This document shows positions 52,901 through 63,787 of a stretch of 64,000 bases of DNA, piece after piece. The DNA comes from DATFVJ01 sp963712955 (GTDB lineage: Bacteria > Actinomycetota > Actinomycetes > Streptosporangiales > Streptosporangiaceae). The stretch spans positions 124,001 through 188,000 of the forward strand of contig CAVQKF010000006.1 of NCBI GenBank assembly GCA_963712955.1, written 5' to 3'. The notes below the pieces were generated by a model that saw only the letters and a list, made by a program, of their open reading frames with translations, searched no databases and was not told the DNA's origin. How positions within the stretch are numbered: the first letter of the stretch is position 1; each line of letters begins with the position of its first letter. The position numbers and the translations under genes were made by a program.

Positions 52901-53127
52901 TCGGGTATGTCGCCTGGCGGGAGGACCGCCTCGAAGACACCCTGACGGACATGCCGCATGGGGTATCTGCGGCCGTCGCTTGTCACGACGGTCACCGTGG
53001 TGGCAAGTGGCCGGAGCGCCCGCACGGTGATCCCGTCGGGCCCCGGGTGGGCGCCGAGGATCGAGTGCGGGTCGTGATGGTGCCCCGCGACGATGCGGTC
53101 GATCTCATCCATGCTGAACTGCGGCAT
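49987..53127 (-). CDS. glgB: 1,4-alpha-glucan branching enzyme with two low-complexity insertions
   Basis: 1046 aa from the ATG at 53127 (MPQFSMDEIDRI); the frame is open to 53430 but overlaps the maltokinase gene. It forms alpha-1,6 branches in the glucan made by GlgE. Active site: VDWVPAHFPRD, GLRVDAVASMLYLDYSR (nucleophile Asp), MIAEESTAWPGVTRP (acid Glu) and LPLSHDEVVHGKGS. Usual length is 720-760 aa; the excess is two tracts, an Ala/Pro/Thr repeat at about residues 146-294 between the N-terminal and CBM48 domains, and a Gly/Ala/Asp/Thr repeat at about 821-969 within the C-terminal domain, between VSFLRLAQPVTGR and ARIVACIANFS. Both are in linker or loop positions, so activity is likely kept. 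Last gene of treS-mak-glgB. Confidence 0.95.
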   Translation of the reverse strand: MPQFSMDEIDRIVAGHHHDPHSILGAHPGPDGITVRALRPLATTVTVVTSDGRRYPMRHVRQGVFEAVLPPGDIPDYRLAVSYATPDVGDGAYPTGTETLTDDPYRHLPTLGEIDVYLIREGRHEQLWQVLGAHMRTLSWAGPAPDGDAPGQTRAAPQAPDAPAPSAPAPAATAPDAPAPSAPAPAATAPDATAPSAPAPAATAPDATAPSAPAPSAAAPAAAAPAVPAPAAPAPSAAAPAATVRSATVPSATAPSATAPSAAAPDAAAPDATARDATAPDGAAPDGASATQRQPFGKNDHARPGFGPVTGAAFAVWAPNARGVRVVADFNNWDGREHPMRSLGSSGVWELFVPEAREGMRYKYEICGRDGAWRVKADPMAQASERPPATASVIYTSDYTWRDGSWLAARSSRNQHREPMSAYEVHLGSWRPGLSYRELADELTGYVTSMGFTHVEFLPVAEHPFGGSWGYQVSSYYAPTARFGSPDDFRYLVDRLHQAGIGVFVDWVPAHFPRDDWALARFDGTPLYEHPDPRRGEQPEWGTYVFNYGRHEVRNFLVANALYWLEEFHIDGLRVDAVASMLYLDYSRPEGQWTPNIYGGRENLDAISFLQEVNATAYGRAPGISMIAEESTAWPGVTRPVHLGGLGFGFKWNMGWMNDTLAYLSRDPVFRQYHHHELTFSLIYAFSENFVLPLSHDEVVHGKGSLLGKMPGDDWRRFAGLRALLGFMWAHPGKKLLFMGSEFGQGAEWSEEHGLDWWALDDDLHRGVQQLVQDLNRLYGGMPALWQQDSSPEGFAWIDANDASGNTVSFLRLAQPVTGRSAGSGVGTGPGSGPGTRTSADEGSGRGMGSDSGVSGRVAGTADRADGAVDGGAGADGAAEGASGTAGGTDGTAGGADGTAGGADGTAGGADGTADGTASGADSSADGAAGAASGADSSADDATGAAGAASGAAGAASGAAGAADRPDARIVACIANFSAIPHGNYKVGLPHAGRWREVINTDAPVYGGSGVGNLGVIEAVPEPWHGKPASATLIVPPLGVLWLVPE
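50220..50665 (-). repeat. Low-complexity tandem repeats (GADGTAG-type) in glgB
   Basis: Short G/C-rich units coding for Gly-Ala-Asp-Gly-Thr-Ala and Ser-Ala-Asp blocks. They keep frame throughout. Confidence 0.9.
52245..52690 (-). repeat. Low-complexity tandem repeats (Ala-Pro type) in glgB
   Basis: Units of 15 bp and multiples coding for APSAP, APAAT and APDAT blocks, in frame. Long open frames on the opposite strand are produced by the repeat. Confidence 0.9.
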
Positions 53128-53197
53128 GCAGGGATGGCTCCTCAGGCAGGAAGTGGGCTGCTGGCCGACCGGCCGCAACGCCGCGCGGCGGGGGTGG

Positions 53198-54549
53198 TCA
53201 TGCGGCAGCCTCGAGCGAATCAAGCGGTATGGGCAGCCAGGACGGCCGGTGGCGAGCCTCGTACATGACCTCGTAGACGGCCTTGTCCAGCTCGAAGGCC
53301 CGCAGCACGGCCTCGTCGAGGCGCGGATCCGCGCCGCTGGCCGCGGCGTAGCCCGCGCAGAAGGCGGCGCGGTTGCGCTGCGTCCAGCCGTATGCCGCGC
53401 CACGGAGCCTGTCGGCGTGGGGGTGGCCAATGAGCAGTGCGCGCGCGGCGTAGTCGAAGGAGCGCATCATCCCCGCGACGTCGCGGAGCGGTGACGACGG
53501 CGCGCGCCGCTGCGCGAGTGGCGCGGCGGGCTCACCTTCGAAGTCGAGCACGATCCAGCCGGCTTCGTGCGCACGACCTGGCCGAGGTGGTAGTCGCCGT
53601 GGACGCGCTGTACGCGCAAGGGTTTGTCGAGCTTCGCGAAATCGTCGAATGCGGCCTGCACCAGGTCCGCGTGGCGGGCGAGCGAGGGAACCGCGCTGCG
53701 CGCGCTTTCGAGCCTCTCCCGCATCTGGGCCGCCAGTTCGGCGGCCGCGTCCGGTTCGAGCTCCGAGGTCCCGAACAGGTCCGCGAGGTCATGGTGAATC
53801 TCGGCGGTGGCGCCGCCGAGGCGCTGTGCCTCACCGGCGAAGTCGCCGCCTGCCTCCTCGGGGCGGACGCCCTCGCCTGCGTAGAGGTCCCGTACCGAGG
53901 TCTGGGCAAGTGACCAGCCATCGCTCGCCGTCCGAAGGTATTCGGACAAGATGGCGACGGTGGTCGCCGGGGCGTCCAGTTCCATGTCGATCCACCCGAA
54001 CGGCTGCGCGATGTGCGCGGAGCCGATACGAGCGAGCGCGCTCGTTACCTCCAGGTCCGGGTTGGCGCCAGGCGTGAGCCTGCGGAACAGCTTGAGGATC
54101 GCCTCCTCGCCGTAGACAAGGCTCGTGTTGCTCTGCTCGCCGGTGAGCACCAGGCTCTCCAGGTTCGTGTTGATGCGCGCACCAGGAGATCTGCGGAATC
54201 TCAGCCGCCCCGTGTCCTGTCCGGCCGCGATCGCGCTCAGCAGGATCTTGGTGAGCTCGCTGTCGTGTGCGGCGTCATAGACGGCGGCTGAGCTGCCATC
54301 CGGCCGCACGCCGCGGCCGATCATCGCGTGTCTCAGCCGGTCGGGCAGCGTGGCTCGCACGCCGACGAACACCTGGTATTTGTCAATGGTGCCGTCTTGT
54401 CCGACGGCGACCACCAAGTGGCGGAGCTCCGGGTCGCCCGCGGCGATCTCGGTGTCCGCCACGACAGCGAGATCCCGGATGGCGCGACCCTTACCAGCGA
54501 ACCAGCGCTGCCTGGGCAGCCAAACAGTGAGGATCTCCTCGAATCTCAT
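53198..54549 (-). pseudogene. mak: Maltokinase, single-base frameshift
   Basis: It phosphorylates maltose with ATP to maltose 1-phosphate, the GlgE donor. The first frame (54549 down to about 53567) has RQRWFAGKGRAI, GEEAILKLFRRLTPG, and the kinase motif VQRVHGDYHLGQVVRT. One G is missing at about 53565; the next frame then gives GWIVLDFEGEP and continues LRDVAGMMRSFDYAARALL, ending RPSWLPIPLDSLEAAA at 53198. The total of about 450 aa is normal. Since the flanking pathway genes are all intact, the break is probably a base-calling error; if real, the GlgE route from trehalose would be blocked. Lies 101 bp after treS and 70 bp before glgB. Confidence 0.9.
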
Positions 54550-54650
54550 GATTATGGTTTACACCATCCCAAAGCTCTCTTTCTGGGCACGGGCTGCCAG
54601 GAAAGTTCCCTGATAGGGCCACGTCAATCCTGCGTGCCCCCCACCGCGGG

Positions 54651-56450
<1,800 letters not shown>

Positions 56451-56571
56451 TGGCGTCTCCAGAAGTGCTGCTTGTCTGCGGCGGCGTGTGCGGATATGTG
56501 CTCTGTCCCAGGGAAACCCCGGGACATCGCTGTGCTGTGGGCAGCTCGGGGCAGCCCGCTCTCCGCCGTCG

Positions 56572-58596
56572 TTACGGCTGCGGCGGCCGTAGCGTGACGG
56601 AGAAAATGTGCGCTGGCGTGTTTGCCGGGTCGAGGCGGACGTAGTTGGCTCGGCCCCACAGGTACGACTCACCGGTCAGTTCGTCCGTGACGACGAGTTG
56701 CTCACCGGCGTCGCAGCCGAGCGCGTGCAGGTCAAGCCACACCGTCGCCTCGCGCGGCTGGTGCGGGTCGGTGTTCACGACGACCAGGATGGTGTCCGCT
56801 TCCTGACCCGCCGCGGTGGACCGGGCGTCCTGCCCCGTTTCCGCCACGGCGAGCCGTTTGGAGAAGCAGATGATGTCCGGCTGATCGACGTGATGAAAGC
56901 GTAGGTTACGCAATCGGTGCAGCGCGGGGTGGGCACGTCGGATCAAGTTCAGTTTTGTTATGAACGGTGAGAGGCTCTGGCCACTGCGCTCCGCGGCATC
57001 CCAGTCGCGCAGCTTGTACTGATATTTCTCCGAATCCAGGTACTCTTCGCTGCCAGGGCGTAGCGGCACGTTCTCACACAGCTCATACCCAGAGTAGATG
57101 CCCCAACTGGGTGAAAGCATCGCCGCGAGCGCGGCTCTTATCTTGAACGCGGCGGGGCCGCCATGCTGCAGGTAGGCATGCAAGATGTCAGGGGTGTTGG
57201 TGAAGAAGTTGGGCCGCATGTAGGCAGCCGCGGGCCCGGACAGCTCCTGCAGGTAGGCCTCGAGCTCGGCTGCCGCGACGCGCCACGTGTAGTAGGTGTA
57301 GGACTGGTGGAAACCGATCTTGGCGAGGGTGTGCATCGCGGCGGGCCGGGTGAAGGCCTCGGCGAGGAAGATCACGTCTGGATCGGTGGCGTGCACGTCG
57401 GCGAGCAGCCGCTCCCACAGCCGCATCGGCTTTGTGTGCGGGTTGTCGACGCGGAAGATCCGTACGCCGTGGTCCATCCAGTGCCTGACGATGCGGAGCA
57501 CCTCGGCGTAACTGCCCTCCGGATCATTGTCGAAGTTGACCGGGTAGATGTCCTGGTACTTCTTGGGCGGGTTTTCCGCGTAGGCGATGGAACCGTCGGC
57601 CTTTGTCGTGAACCATTCCGGATGTTCCTTCACCCATGGATGATCGGGTGAGGTCTGCAGCGCCAGATCGAGCGCGACCTCCATGCCGAGTTCGCGGGTG
57701 CGCGCGACGAAGGCGTCGAAATCCGTCAGCGTCCCCAGATCGGGGTGGACGGCGTCGTGACCGCCCTCGGCGGACCCGATCGCCCACGGTGATCCGGGAT
57801 CGCCCGGCCGGGCTTCGAGCGTGTTGTTGCGGCCCTTCCTGCCCGTGAACCCGATCGGGTGGACGGGCGGCAGGTAGACGACGTCGAAAGCCATCGCGGC
57901 AAGGGCGTCGAGCCGTCGTGCCGCCGTCCGCAGGGTTCCTGAGATCGGCTCCCTGCGGCCCATCGGGTCGATCTGCACCCCTTCGGATCTGGGGAAGAAC
58001 TCATACCAGGCGCCGTAGAGCGCCCGCTCCCTGTGCACGGTGACAGGAAATTTCCTTGACCGGGTGAGATGGTCGCGCAGCGGGTAGGCGCTGATGATCG
58101 AGGTGACCTCGGCGTCGGAGGCGGCGGCGAGCCGATGCGCAGGGGGGATGCCGGGATCACGCAGCCGCTCGGCGACGGCGGCGAGTATGTCACGTCCTGG
58201 CTCGCGGACCCGCCGCGCCGCGCGATCGAAGAGCAGCGCGCCATCGGCGAGCATCAGCTCAACGTCCTGGCCGCGCGGGATCTTGATGCGGGCGTCGTGG
58301 TACCAGTGCCCGAACGGGTCCCCCCACGCTTCGACGTGGAACAGCCACGAGCCCACCGAGGTGACGGTGACCTCGGCGCCATAGCGGTCGGTCCCGGGCG
58401 TCAGCTCGCGCATACGGATGCGCGGCCCGGCACGGTCGTCAGGGTCGCGCAGGACCACGTCCGCGCCGAGCATCTCATGCCCTTCGCGGAAGACGGTCGC
58501 GGAGACCTCGAACGATTCGCCCGTGACCGCCTTCACGGGCCTTCGCCCGCAGTCGATGACGGGCTCCACGTCGAGAATGGGGATGCGTCCGATCAC
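56572..58596 (-). CDS. glgE: Alpha-1,4-glucan:maltose-1-phosphate maltosyltransferase
   Basis: 674 aa from GTG. It extends alpha-1,4-glucan with maltosyl units from maltose 1-phosphate. GH13 subfamily 3 signs: VVYLPPVHPIGFTGRKGRNN, VALDLALQTSPDHPWVKEHP, GVRIFRVDNPHTKPMRLWE (nucleophile Asp), VIFLAEAFTRPAAMH (acid Glu) and FFTNTPDILH. Normal length, with the N-terminal DUF3416-type domain. First gene of glgE-treS-mak-glgB, divergent from glgP over about 130 bp that must contain both promoters. Confidence 0.96.
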   Translation of the reverse strand: MIGRIPILDVEPVIDCGRRPVKAVTGESFEVSATVFREGHEMLGADVVLRDPDDRAGPRIRMRELTPGTDRYGAEVTVTSVGSWLFHVEAWGDPFGHWYHDARIKIPRGQDVELMLADGALLFDRAARRVREPGRDILAAVAERLRDPGIPPAHRLAAASDAEVTSIISAYPLRDHLTRSRKFPVTVHRERALYGAWYEFFPRSEGVQIDPMGRREPISGTLRTAARRLDALAAMAFDVVYLPPVHPIGFTGRKGRNNTLEARPGDPGSPWAIGSAEGGHDAVHPDLGTLTDFDAFVARTRELGMEVALDLALQTSPDHPWVKEHPEWFTTKADGSIAYAENPPKKYQDIYPVNFDNDPEGSYAEVLRIVRHWMDHGVRIFRVDNPHTKPMRLWERLLADVHATDPDVIFLAEAFTRPAAMHTLAKIGFHQSYTYYTWRVAAAELEAYLQELSGPAAAYMRPNFFTNTPDILHAYLQHGGPAAFKIRAALAAMLSPSWGIYSGYELCENVPLRPGSEEYLDSEKYQYKLRDWDAAERSGQSLSPFITKLNLIRRAHPALHRLRNLRFHHVDQPDIICFSKRLAVAETGQDARSTAAGQEADTILVVVNTDPHQPREATVWLDLHALGCDAGEQLVVTDELTGESYLWGRANYVRLDPANTPAHIFSVTLRPPQP

Positions 58597-58728
58597 CCTG
58601 TCACGCTACCCATCCGGGGGGCGCTGGTGTCATCCAGGGCGGGTTCTTTTGCCCAGGTGCGGGCAAGCACGTAGCCAATCTGCCAGCCGGTTCGCAGGCG
58701 GCCACGGAACAGATTAGGGTCACTCCCC

Positions 58729-61407
58729 GTGAGAGCGATCCGCCGGTTCACCGTTGCGGCCGCGCTGCCGGAGCCGCTCGCCCCGCTGGGCGAGCTGATG
58801 CTGAATCTCCGGTGGTCCTGGCATGCAGAAGCGCTCGACCTGTTTGCCTCGATCGACCGTGAGGGCTGGGAGGCAGCCGGCCACGACCCGATCCGGCTGC
58901 TCGGCGAGGTGCCGCAGGAGCGGCTCGCCCGGCTGGCCGATGACAGGCGCTTCCTGCGGCGGCTCAGCGACGCCACGGATGACCTGCACGAGTACCTGCA
59001 GGGCCCGCGCTGGTATCAGGCACTCGGCAAGGATGACCCTGCGACCGCGCCGCCCGCCGCCATCGCCTACTTCTCGCCGGAGTTCGGCCTTACCGAGGCG
59101 CTGCCCCAGTACTCGGGCGGGCTCGGCATCCTGGCCGGTGATCACCTCAAGACGGCGAGCGACCTTGGAGTGCCGATCATCGGCGTGGGGCTGCTTTACC
59201 GCCACGGCTACTTCACCCAGTCGTTGTCGGCCGAGGGCTGGCAGCTGGAGCGCTACCCGGCCAGCGACCCGAACGGGCTGCCGCTGAGCCTGCTGCGCGA
59301 TGACGACGGCGAGCCTGTGTGGGTCGTCGTGCCACTGCCCGGCGGTGGTGCGCCCAGCGCCCCCCACGATCCCTCCCCCCACGATCCCGCCCCCCGCGAA
59401 CTCGCCGCCCAGGTGTGGTGCGCGCAGGTGGGCCGGGTGCCACTGCTGCTGCTCGACTCCTACATCGAGCAGAACGACCCCGCCTTGCGCGGGGTCACCG
59501 ACCGGCTCTACGGCGGCGCCGGCGAGCACAGGCTGCGCCAGGAATTGCTGCTCGGGATGGGGGGCGTGCGCGCGGTCCGCGCCTACTGCGCGATCACCGG
59601 CCATCACCCGCCCGAGGTCTTCCACACCAATGAGGGGCACGCGGGTTTCCTTGGCCTTGAGCGCATCAGGGAGTACGCCGCGGAAGGGCTCAGTTTCGAC
59701 GAGGCGGTACAGGCGTGCGCGGCCGGCACCGTTTTCACCACCCACACACCGGTGCCTGCTGGGATCGACCGCTTCCCAAATGACCTGGTGGAGCGCTACT
59801 TCTCCGGTACCTGCGCCCAGGACGGGCTGCCCGCCGACCGGGTGCTCGCGCTTGGTGCGGAGACCTACCCGGGCGGCGATCCCGACGTGTTCAACATGGC
59901 GGTCATGGGCATGCGGCTCTCCCAGCGGGTGAACGGCGTGAGCGCGCTGCACGGCAGGGTGAGCAGGGAGATGTTCGGCGGCCTGTGGCCGGGCTTCGAC
60001 CCGGACGAGGTCCCCATCGGCTCGGTCACCAACGGGGTGCACGCCCACACGTGGGTCGCACGCGAGGTTCTCGATGTCGCCGAGCGCGAGATCGGCCATC
60101 ATCTGGTGGCGCACGGGCGCGGCTGGGATGAGGTCGCCGCTGTCCCCGGCGAGGACATCTGGGCGATCCGCCGCAAGCTCCGCGAGCGCCTGGTGAATAC
60201 CGCCAGGCAGCGGCTCCACGCGTCCTGGCGGCAGCGTGGCGCGAGCGAAGCTGAGCTCGGCTGGATCGATGACGTGCTCGACCCGGACGTGCTCACCGTC
60301 GGCTTTGCCCGCAGGGTTCCTTCTTACAAACGGCTCACGCTCATGCTGCATGATCCGGAACGGCTGACCGGGCTGCTGCTCGACGAGGAGCGGCCGATGC
60401 AGATCGTGATCGCGGGTAAGGCTCATCCCGCCGACGAGGGCGGCAAGAAGCTCATACAGCAGATGGTGCGGTTCACCGACGACCCACGGGTCCGCCACCG
60501 CATCGTTTTCCTGCCCGACTACGACATGGCACTCGGCAAGGCGCTGGTGCAGGGATGCGATGTCTGGATGAACAACCCGCTGCGCCCGCTCGAGGCGTGC
60601 GGTACCTCGGGCATGAAGGCGGCGCTCAACGGCGGGCTTAACCTGTCGATCAGGGACGGCTGGTGGGACGAGTGGTTCGACGGCGCCAACGGGTGGGAGA
60701 TCCCATCCGCGGATGGCGTCGATGATCCGGACCGGCGGGACGCGCTCGAGGCGATCGGCCTGTATGAGTTGCTCGGCCAGCATGTCGCGCCGCTGTTCTA
60801 CGCCAGGGACGATGACCGCCCGCCGCGGCGCTGGATCGAGATGGTCAAGCAGACACTGTCCTCGCTCGGCCCGAAAGTGCTGTCGTCGCGCATGCTTCTC
60901 GACTACGTGACGGACCTGTACGCGCCCGCCGCCCGCGCGTCCCGCGCGCTCGCGGCCCCTGGGCCTGACGGTGAGCCTTACGCGGCCGCGCGCGAGATTG
61001 CCGCCTGGAAGAAGCGGATATCGGCTGCCTGGCCAGGCGTACGGATCGAGCACGTCGAGGCGGGCACGGCGGACCTGAGGCTGGGCGCCAGGTTCACCGT
61101 GCGGGCGACCGTCGCGCTCGGCCAGGTGTCACCCGCCGACGTGACGGTCGAGCTTGTGTACGGCCGGGCCAATGAGGACGACGAGATCATCGAGCCCGCG
61201 TACGCGCCGCTCGGCACCGACGACCACGACGGCCCGGACGGCGCCGTGTTCCGCTATTCGGGCTCGGTGGAACTGGACCGGCCAGGCCCGTTCGGGTACA
61301 CGGTGCGTGTGCTGCCACAGCATCCGCTGCTGGCGAGCCGCGCCGAGCTCGGCCTCGTCGCGCTGCCTGCCGCGCCGCCAGGAATGACCAACGGCGACCT
61401 GCGCTGA
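58729..61407 (+). CDS. glgP: Alpha-glucan (glycogen) phosphorylase
   Basis: 892 aa from GTG. It degrades alpha-glucan to glucose 1-phosphate. It is of the short actinobacterial GT35 type with DUF3417 N-terminus (LNLRWSWHAEALDLF, then AYFSPEFGLTEALPQYSGGL). The pyridoxal-phosphate Lys is in EACGTSGMKAALNGGLN, and HTNEGHAGFLGLER and THTPVPAGIDRF are family motifs. A 20-residue Pro/His-rich insertion (SAPHDPSPHDPAP) near residue 210 comes from small DNA repeats. Divergent from glgE, so synthesis and breakdown may be co-controlled. Confidence 0.95.
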   Translation: MRAIRRFTVAAALPEPLAPLGELMLNLRWSWHAEALDLFASIDREGWEAAGHDPIRLLGEVPQERLARLADDRRFLRRLSDATDDLHEYLQGPRWYQALGKDDPATAPPAAIAYFSPEFGLTEALPQYSGGLGILAGDHLKTASDLGVPIIGVGLLYRHGYFTQSLSAEGWQLERYPASDPNGLPLSLLRDDDGEPVWVVVPLPGGGAPSAPHDPSPHDPAPRELAAQVWCAQVGRVPLLLLDSYIEQNDPALRGVTDRLYGGAGEHRLRQELLLGMGGVRAVRAYCAITGHHPPEVFHTNEGHAGFLGLERIREYAAEGLSFDEAVQACAAGTVFTTHTPVPAGIDRFPNDLVERYFSGTCAQDGLPADRVLALGAETYPGGDPDVFNMAVMGMRLSQRVNGVSALHGRVSREMFGGLWPGFDPDEVPIGSVTNGVHAHTWVAREVLDVAEREIGHHLVAHGRGWDEVAAVPGEDIWAIRRKLRERLVNTARQRLHASWRQRGASEAELGWIDDVLDPDVLTVGFARRVPSYKRLTLMLHDPERLTGLLLDEERPMQIVIAGKAHPADEGGKKLIQQMVRFTDDPRVRHRIVFLPDYDMALGKALVQGCDVWMNNPLRPLEACGTSGMKAALNGGLNLSIRDGWWDEWFDGANGWEIPSADGVDDPDRRDALEAIGLYELLGQHVAPLFYARDDDRPPRRWIEMVKQTLSSLGPKVLSSRMLLDYVTDLYAPAARASRALAAPGPDGEPYAAAREIAAWKKRISAAWPGVRIEHVEAGTADLRLGARFTVRATVALGQVSPADVTVELVYGRANEDDEIIEPAYAPLGTDDHDGPDGAVFRYSGSVELDRPGPFGYTVRVLPQHPLLASRAELGLVALPAAPPGMTNGDLR

Positions 61408-61452
61408 CCGGAGTGCCATCTGCCGGAGTGCCATCTGCCGGAGTGCCATCTG
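61408..61452 (+). repeat. 15-bp tandem repeat, three perfect copies
   Basis: CCGGAGTGCCATCTG three times in a row, starting at the base after the glgP stop codon. Confidence 0.95.
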
Positions 61453-61527
61453 AACGTGGGCGGGGACGGGCTGTCTCCGCCCGGTGCCTGCGGCTGAGGG
61501 GCGCGCGGCGTCGTGCATTCTTGACCC

Positions 61528-62346
61528 ATGGAAGATGGAGCGAAGCAGCCGTACGCAGCGGTGGACGCGGATCGCGGTGTCCGGATCGAGGTTGAAGGCG
61601 CCGTCGCCACCATCCGGCTGGACTCGCCGCCGATGAACGCGATCACCGCGCCGATGCAGGACGAGCTTGCGGCGGCGGCGGCTGCTGTGAGCAAGGATCC
61701 AGCCGTACGGGCGGTGGTGGTCCACGGTGGCGCGAAGGTGTTCGCAGCGGGCGTCGACATCAAGGAGATGGCCGAGGCGAGCTACGCGCGGATGGCCGCG
61801 GACACGCGCCGGTTGCAGGCATCCTTCACTGCGGTCGCCAAGATCCCCAAGCCGGTGGTCGCCGCGGTGACAGGCTACGCGCTCGGCGGCGGGCTCGAGC
61901 TTGCCCTCTGCGCGGACTTCCGCGTCGCAGGGCAGAGCGCGAAACTCGGCCAGCCAGAGATCCTGCTCGGTATCATCCCTGGCGCGGGAGGGACCCAGCG
62001 GCTGCCGCGCCTGGTCGGCGCGGCCAGGGCCAAGGACATCATCTTCACCGGACGGTTCGTCGGCGCGGCAGAGGCCCTGGCCATGGGCCTTGTCGACATG
62101 GTCGTGCCGGACGATCAGGTGTACGAGGCGGCAAGGAACATGGTGGCGCGCTATGCGGCATGGCCGGCGATCGCCCTCGCCGCCGCCAAGCAGGCGATCG
62201 ACGACGGCCTCGAGGTGGACCTTGACACCGGCCTGGAGATCGAGCGGCTGCACTTCGCGGCGCTGTTCGCAACCGAGGACCAGCGAACGGGAATGCGCAG
62301 CTTCATCGAGAATGGACCTGGCAAGGCCACCTTCGCGGGGCGGTGA
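61528..62346 (+). CDS. Enoyl-CoA hydratase/isomerase family protein
   Basis: 272 aa from ATG. Crotonase fold: ATIRLDSPPMNAITAPMQDE, oxyanion-hole segments KVFAAGVDIKEM and GYALGGGLELALCADFRVAG, and the catalytic Glu region GQPEILLGIIPGAGGTQRLP (Glu in QPE; the first position is in GGGLELAL, also Glu). Two Glu residues as in true enoyl-CoA hydratases, so hydration of 2-enoyl-CoA in beta-oxidation is likely. No other fatty acid genes adjoin it. A small gene follows 69 bp later on the same strand. Confidence 0.93.
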   Translation: MEDGAKQPYAAVDADRGVRIEVEGAVATIRLDSPPMNAITAPMQDELAAAAAAVSKDPAVRAVVVHGGAKVFAAGVDIKEMAEASYARMAADTRRLQASFTAVAKIPKPVVAAVTGYALGGGLELALCADFRVAGQSAKLGQPEILLGIIPGAGGTQRLPRLVGAARAKDIIFTGRFVGAAEALAMGLVDMVVPDDQVYEAARNMVARYAAWPAIALAAAKQAIDDGLEVDLDTGLEIERLHFAALFATEDQRTGMRSFIENGPGKATFAGR

Positions 62347-62415
62347 GCCCGGGGGCGACATCCGGGCGCCTGCCCGGCGGGGTGCCTGGCAGCCACGACC
62401 GATCCGAACGGACCC

Positions 62416-62829
62416 ATGATGACCGAGCCGGAAGCTGGACCCTCATTCGACCTGGTTGCTGCGGCGCTCCGGGCCGACACCGCCGACGTCGCCACCTACG
62501 CTCGCGTTTTTACCGAGAGCCTGGGCGACTCGCTGCCGCCTGGATGCGTCACTGTGGAGCGGGAGCGGACAATGTCGGACCGGATGCGCGGCAGGCCCGG
62601 CGAGGTGCAGCGGGTGACCGTGCGGCTCGGCGAGCAGGTCATGTCGCTCGGCATGCGCCGCGGCCAGCCCGTCGCCGAGATCTGCCATGAGGTGCGCGGC
62701 GTCGTCCTGTCCCGCCAGCAGGTGCAGCTGGACGAGTGGGCGGAGGCGCTCGCCCGGGCCCTCGTCGCCCACGCGGGTGAGAACGCGCGGGCCGCGCAGG
62801 CGCTGCGGCGGCTGGTAACGGGAAGCTGA
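62416..62829 (+). CDS. Conserved small protein of unknown function
   Basis: 137 aa from ATG at 62416 (a second ATG follows at once). Soluble, mixed alpha/beta: ADTADVATYARVFTESLGDS, TVERERTMSDRMRGRPGEVQ, RVTVRLGEQVMSLG and a C-terminal amphipathic helix LDEWAEALARALVAHAGENA. No domain recognised. Its stop is inside a 10-bp tandem repeat shared with the gap before the SDR gene; all are on the plus strand and may be cotranscribed. Confidence 0.7.
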   Translation: MMTEPEAGPSFDLVAAALRADTADVATYARVFTESLGDSLPPGCVTVERERTMSDRMRGRPGEVQRVTVRLGEQVMSLGMRRGQPVAEICHEVRGVVLSRQQVQLDEWAEALARALVAHAGENARAAQALRRLVTGS

Positions 62830-62850
62830 CGGAAGCTGACGGAAGCTGAC
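62821..62850 (+). repeat. 10-bp tandem repeat, three perfect copies
   Basis: GGAAGCTGAC three times, the first copy holding the last codons and stop of the preceding gene; each copy carries a TGA. Confidence 0.95.
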
Positions 62851-62874
62851 GGGAACGCGGAGGAGGCACGAGCC

Positions 62875-63609
62875 ATGGGCCGTACCACGGTGCAGGCGTA
62901 CCGCAGCGCGCTCGTCACAGGCGCTTCGAGTGGCATCGGCGCCAGTTGCGCCCGGCTGCTCGCCGCGGCGGGCACCGACCTGGTCGTGGTCGCGCGCCGC
63001 GCCGGCAGGCTTGAGGAGCTGGCGGCCCGGCTCGCGGACGAGCACAAGGTGAGCGTGGAGGTGCTTGCGGCCGATCTGGGCAGGCCGGATGCGCGCGCCG
63101 CCGTGGAGGAGCGCCTCGCAGATCCCGGCAGACCCGTCGAGCTGCTCGTCAACAACGCCGGTTTCGGCGCAGCCGGATCGTTCGCCTCGCTGCCTGTGGA
63201 AAGCGCGCAGAGCCAGATCCTGCTCAACGTGCTCGCGCTGACGCGACTCGCGCATGCCGTGCTGCCGGAAATGCTCGACCGTGGCCATGGCGGCATCCTC
63301 AACGTGTCGTCGATGGCCGGCTTCGTCCTCTCGCCCGGCAGCGCCACGTACGCGGCGACGAAGGCGTTCGTCACCTCGTTCAGTGAGAGCCTGCACACCG
63401 AGGTGCGCAGCCGGGGTGTGCACGTCACCGCCTTGTGCCCCGGCTTCACCCGGACGGAGTTCCATGCCGCCAATAGTGTGGCGACCGCCGGCGTACCGGG
63501 CTTCGCCTGGCTGGAAAGCGACGACGTGGCCAGGGCGGCCTGGCCGCCGTCGCCGCGGGACGTTCGCTGTGCGTGCCAGGAACCCAGTACAAGGCGGCCG
63601 CGCAACTGA
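62875..63609 (+). CDS. Short-chain dehydrogenase/reductase, frameshifted near the C-terminus
   Basis: 244 aa as open, from ATG with GGAGGAGG upstream. Classical SDR: cofactor motif TGASSGIGASCARLLAAAG, NNAGFGAAGSF, catalytic Ser in LNVSSMAGFV and Tyr-x3-Lys in SATYAATKAFV. After VARA at about 63537 one G is missing; the other frame reads GLAAVAAGRSLCVPGTQYKA and ends AVVRAVIERFGRQ at 63668, the expected C-terminus. The intended gene is thus probably 62875-63668 (about 264 aa). Substrate unknown; similar proteins act on acyl or keto substrates. Confidence 0.85.
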   Translation: MGRTTVQAYRSALVTGASSGIGASCARLLAAAGTDLVVVARRAGRLEELAARLADEHKVSVEVLAADLGRPDARAAVEERLADPGRPVELLVNNAGFGAAGSFASLPVESAQSQILLNVLALTRLAHAVLPEMLDRGHGGILNVSSMAGFVLSPGSATYAATKAFVTSFSESLHTEVRSRGVHVTALCPGFTRTEFHAANSVATAGVPGFAWLESDDVARAAWPPSPRDVRCACQEPSTRRPRN

Positions 63610-63787
63610 CCAGAATCGCGCCACGGGCGGTGGTACGCGCCGTGATTGAGCGGTTCGGGCGGCAGTGACGCGGCGCCGCCACAGCTTCCTTCCACCAGCC
63701 TCCACCAGCCTTCGCCAGCCTTCGCCAGCCGGGGAGGTTCGTGATGGGCGTGACGATGGGGCCGACATCTCGTAGGGTACAGATGCG

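Noticed and set aside
58720..61053. 777-codon minus-strand open frame
   Set aside because: Opposite glgP; no domain content, and glgP has its cofactor Lys motif and full length.
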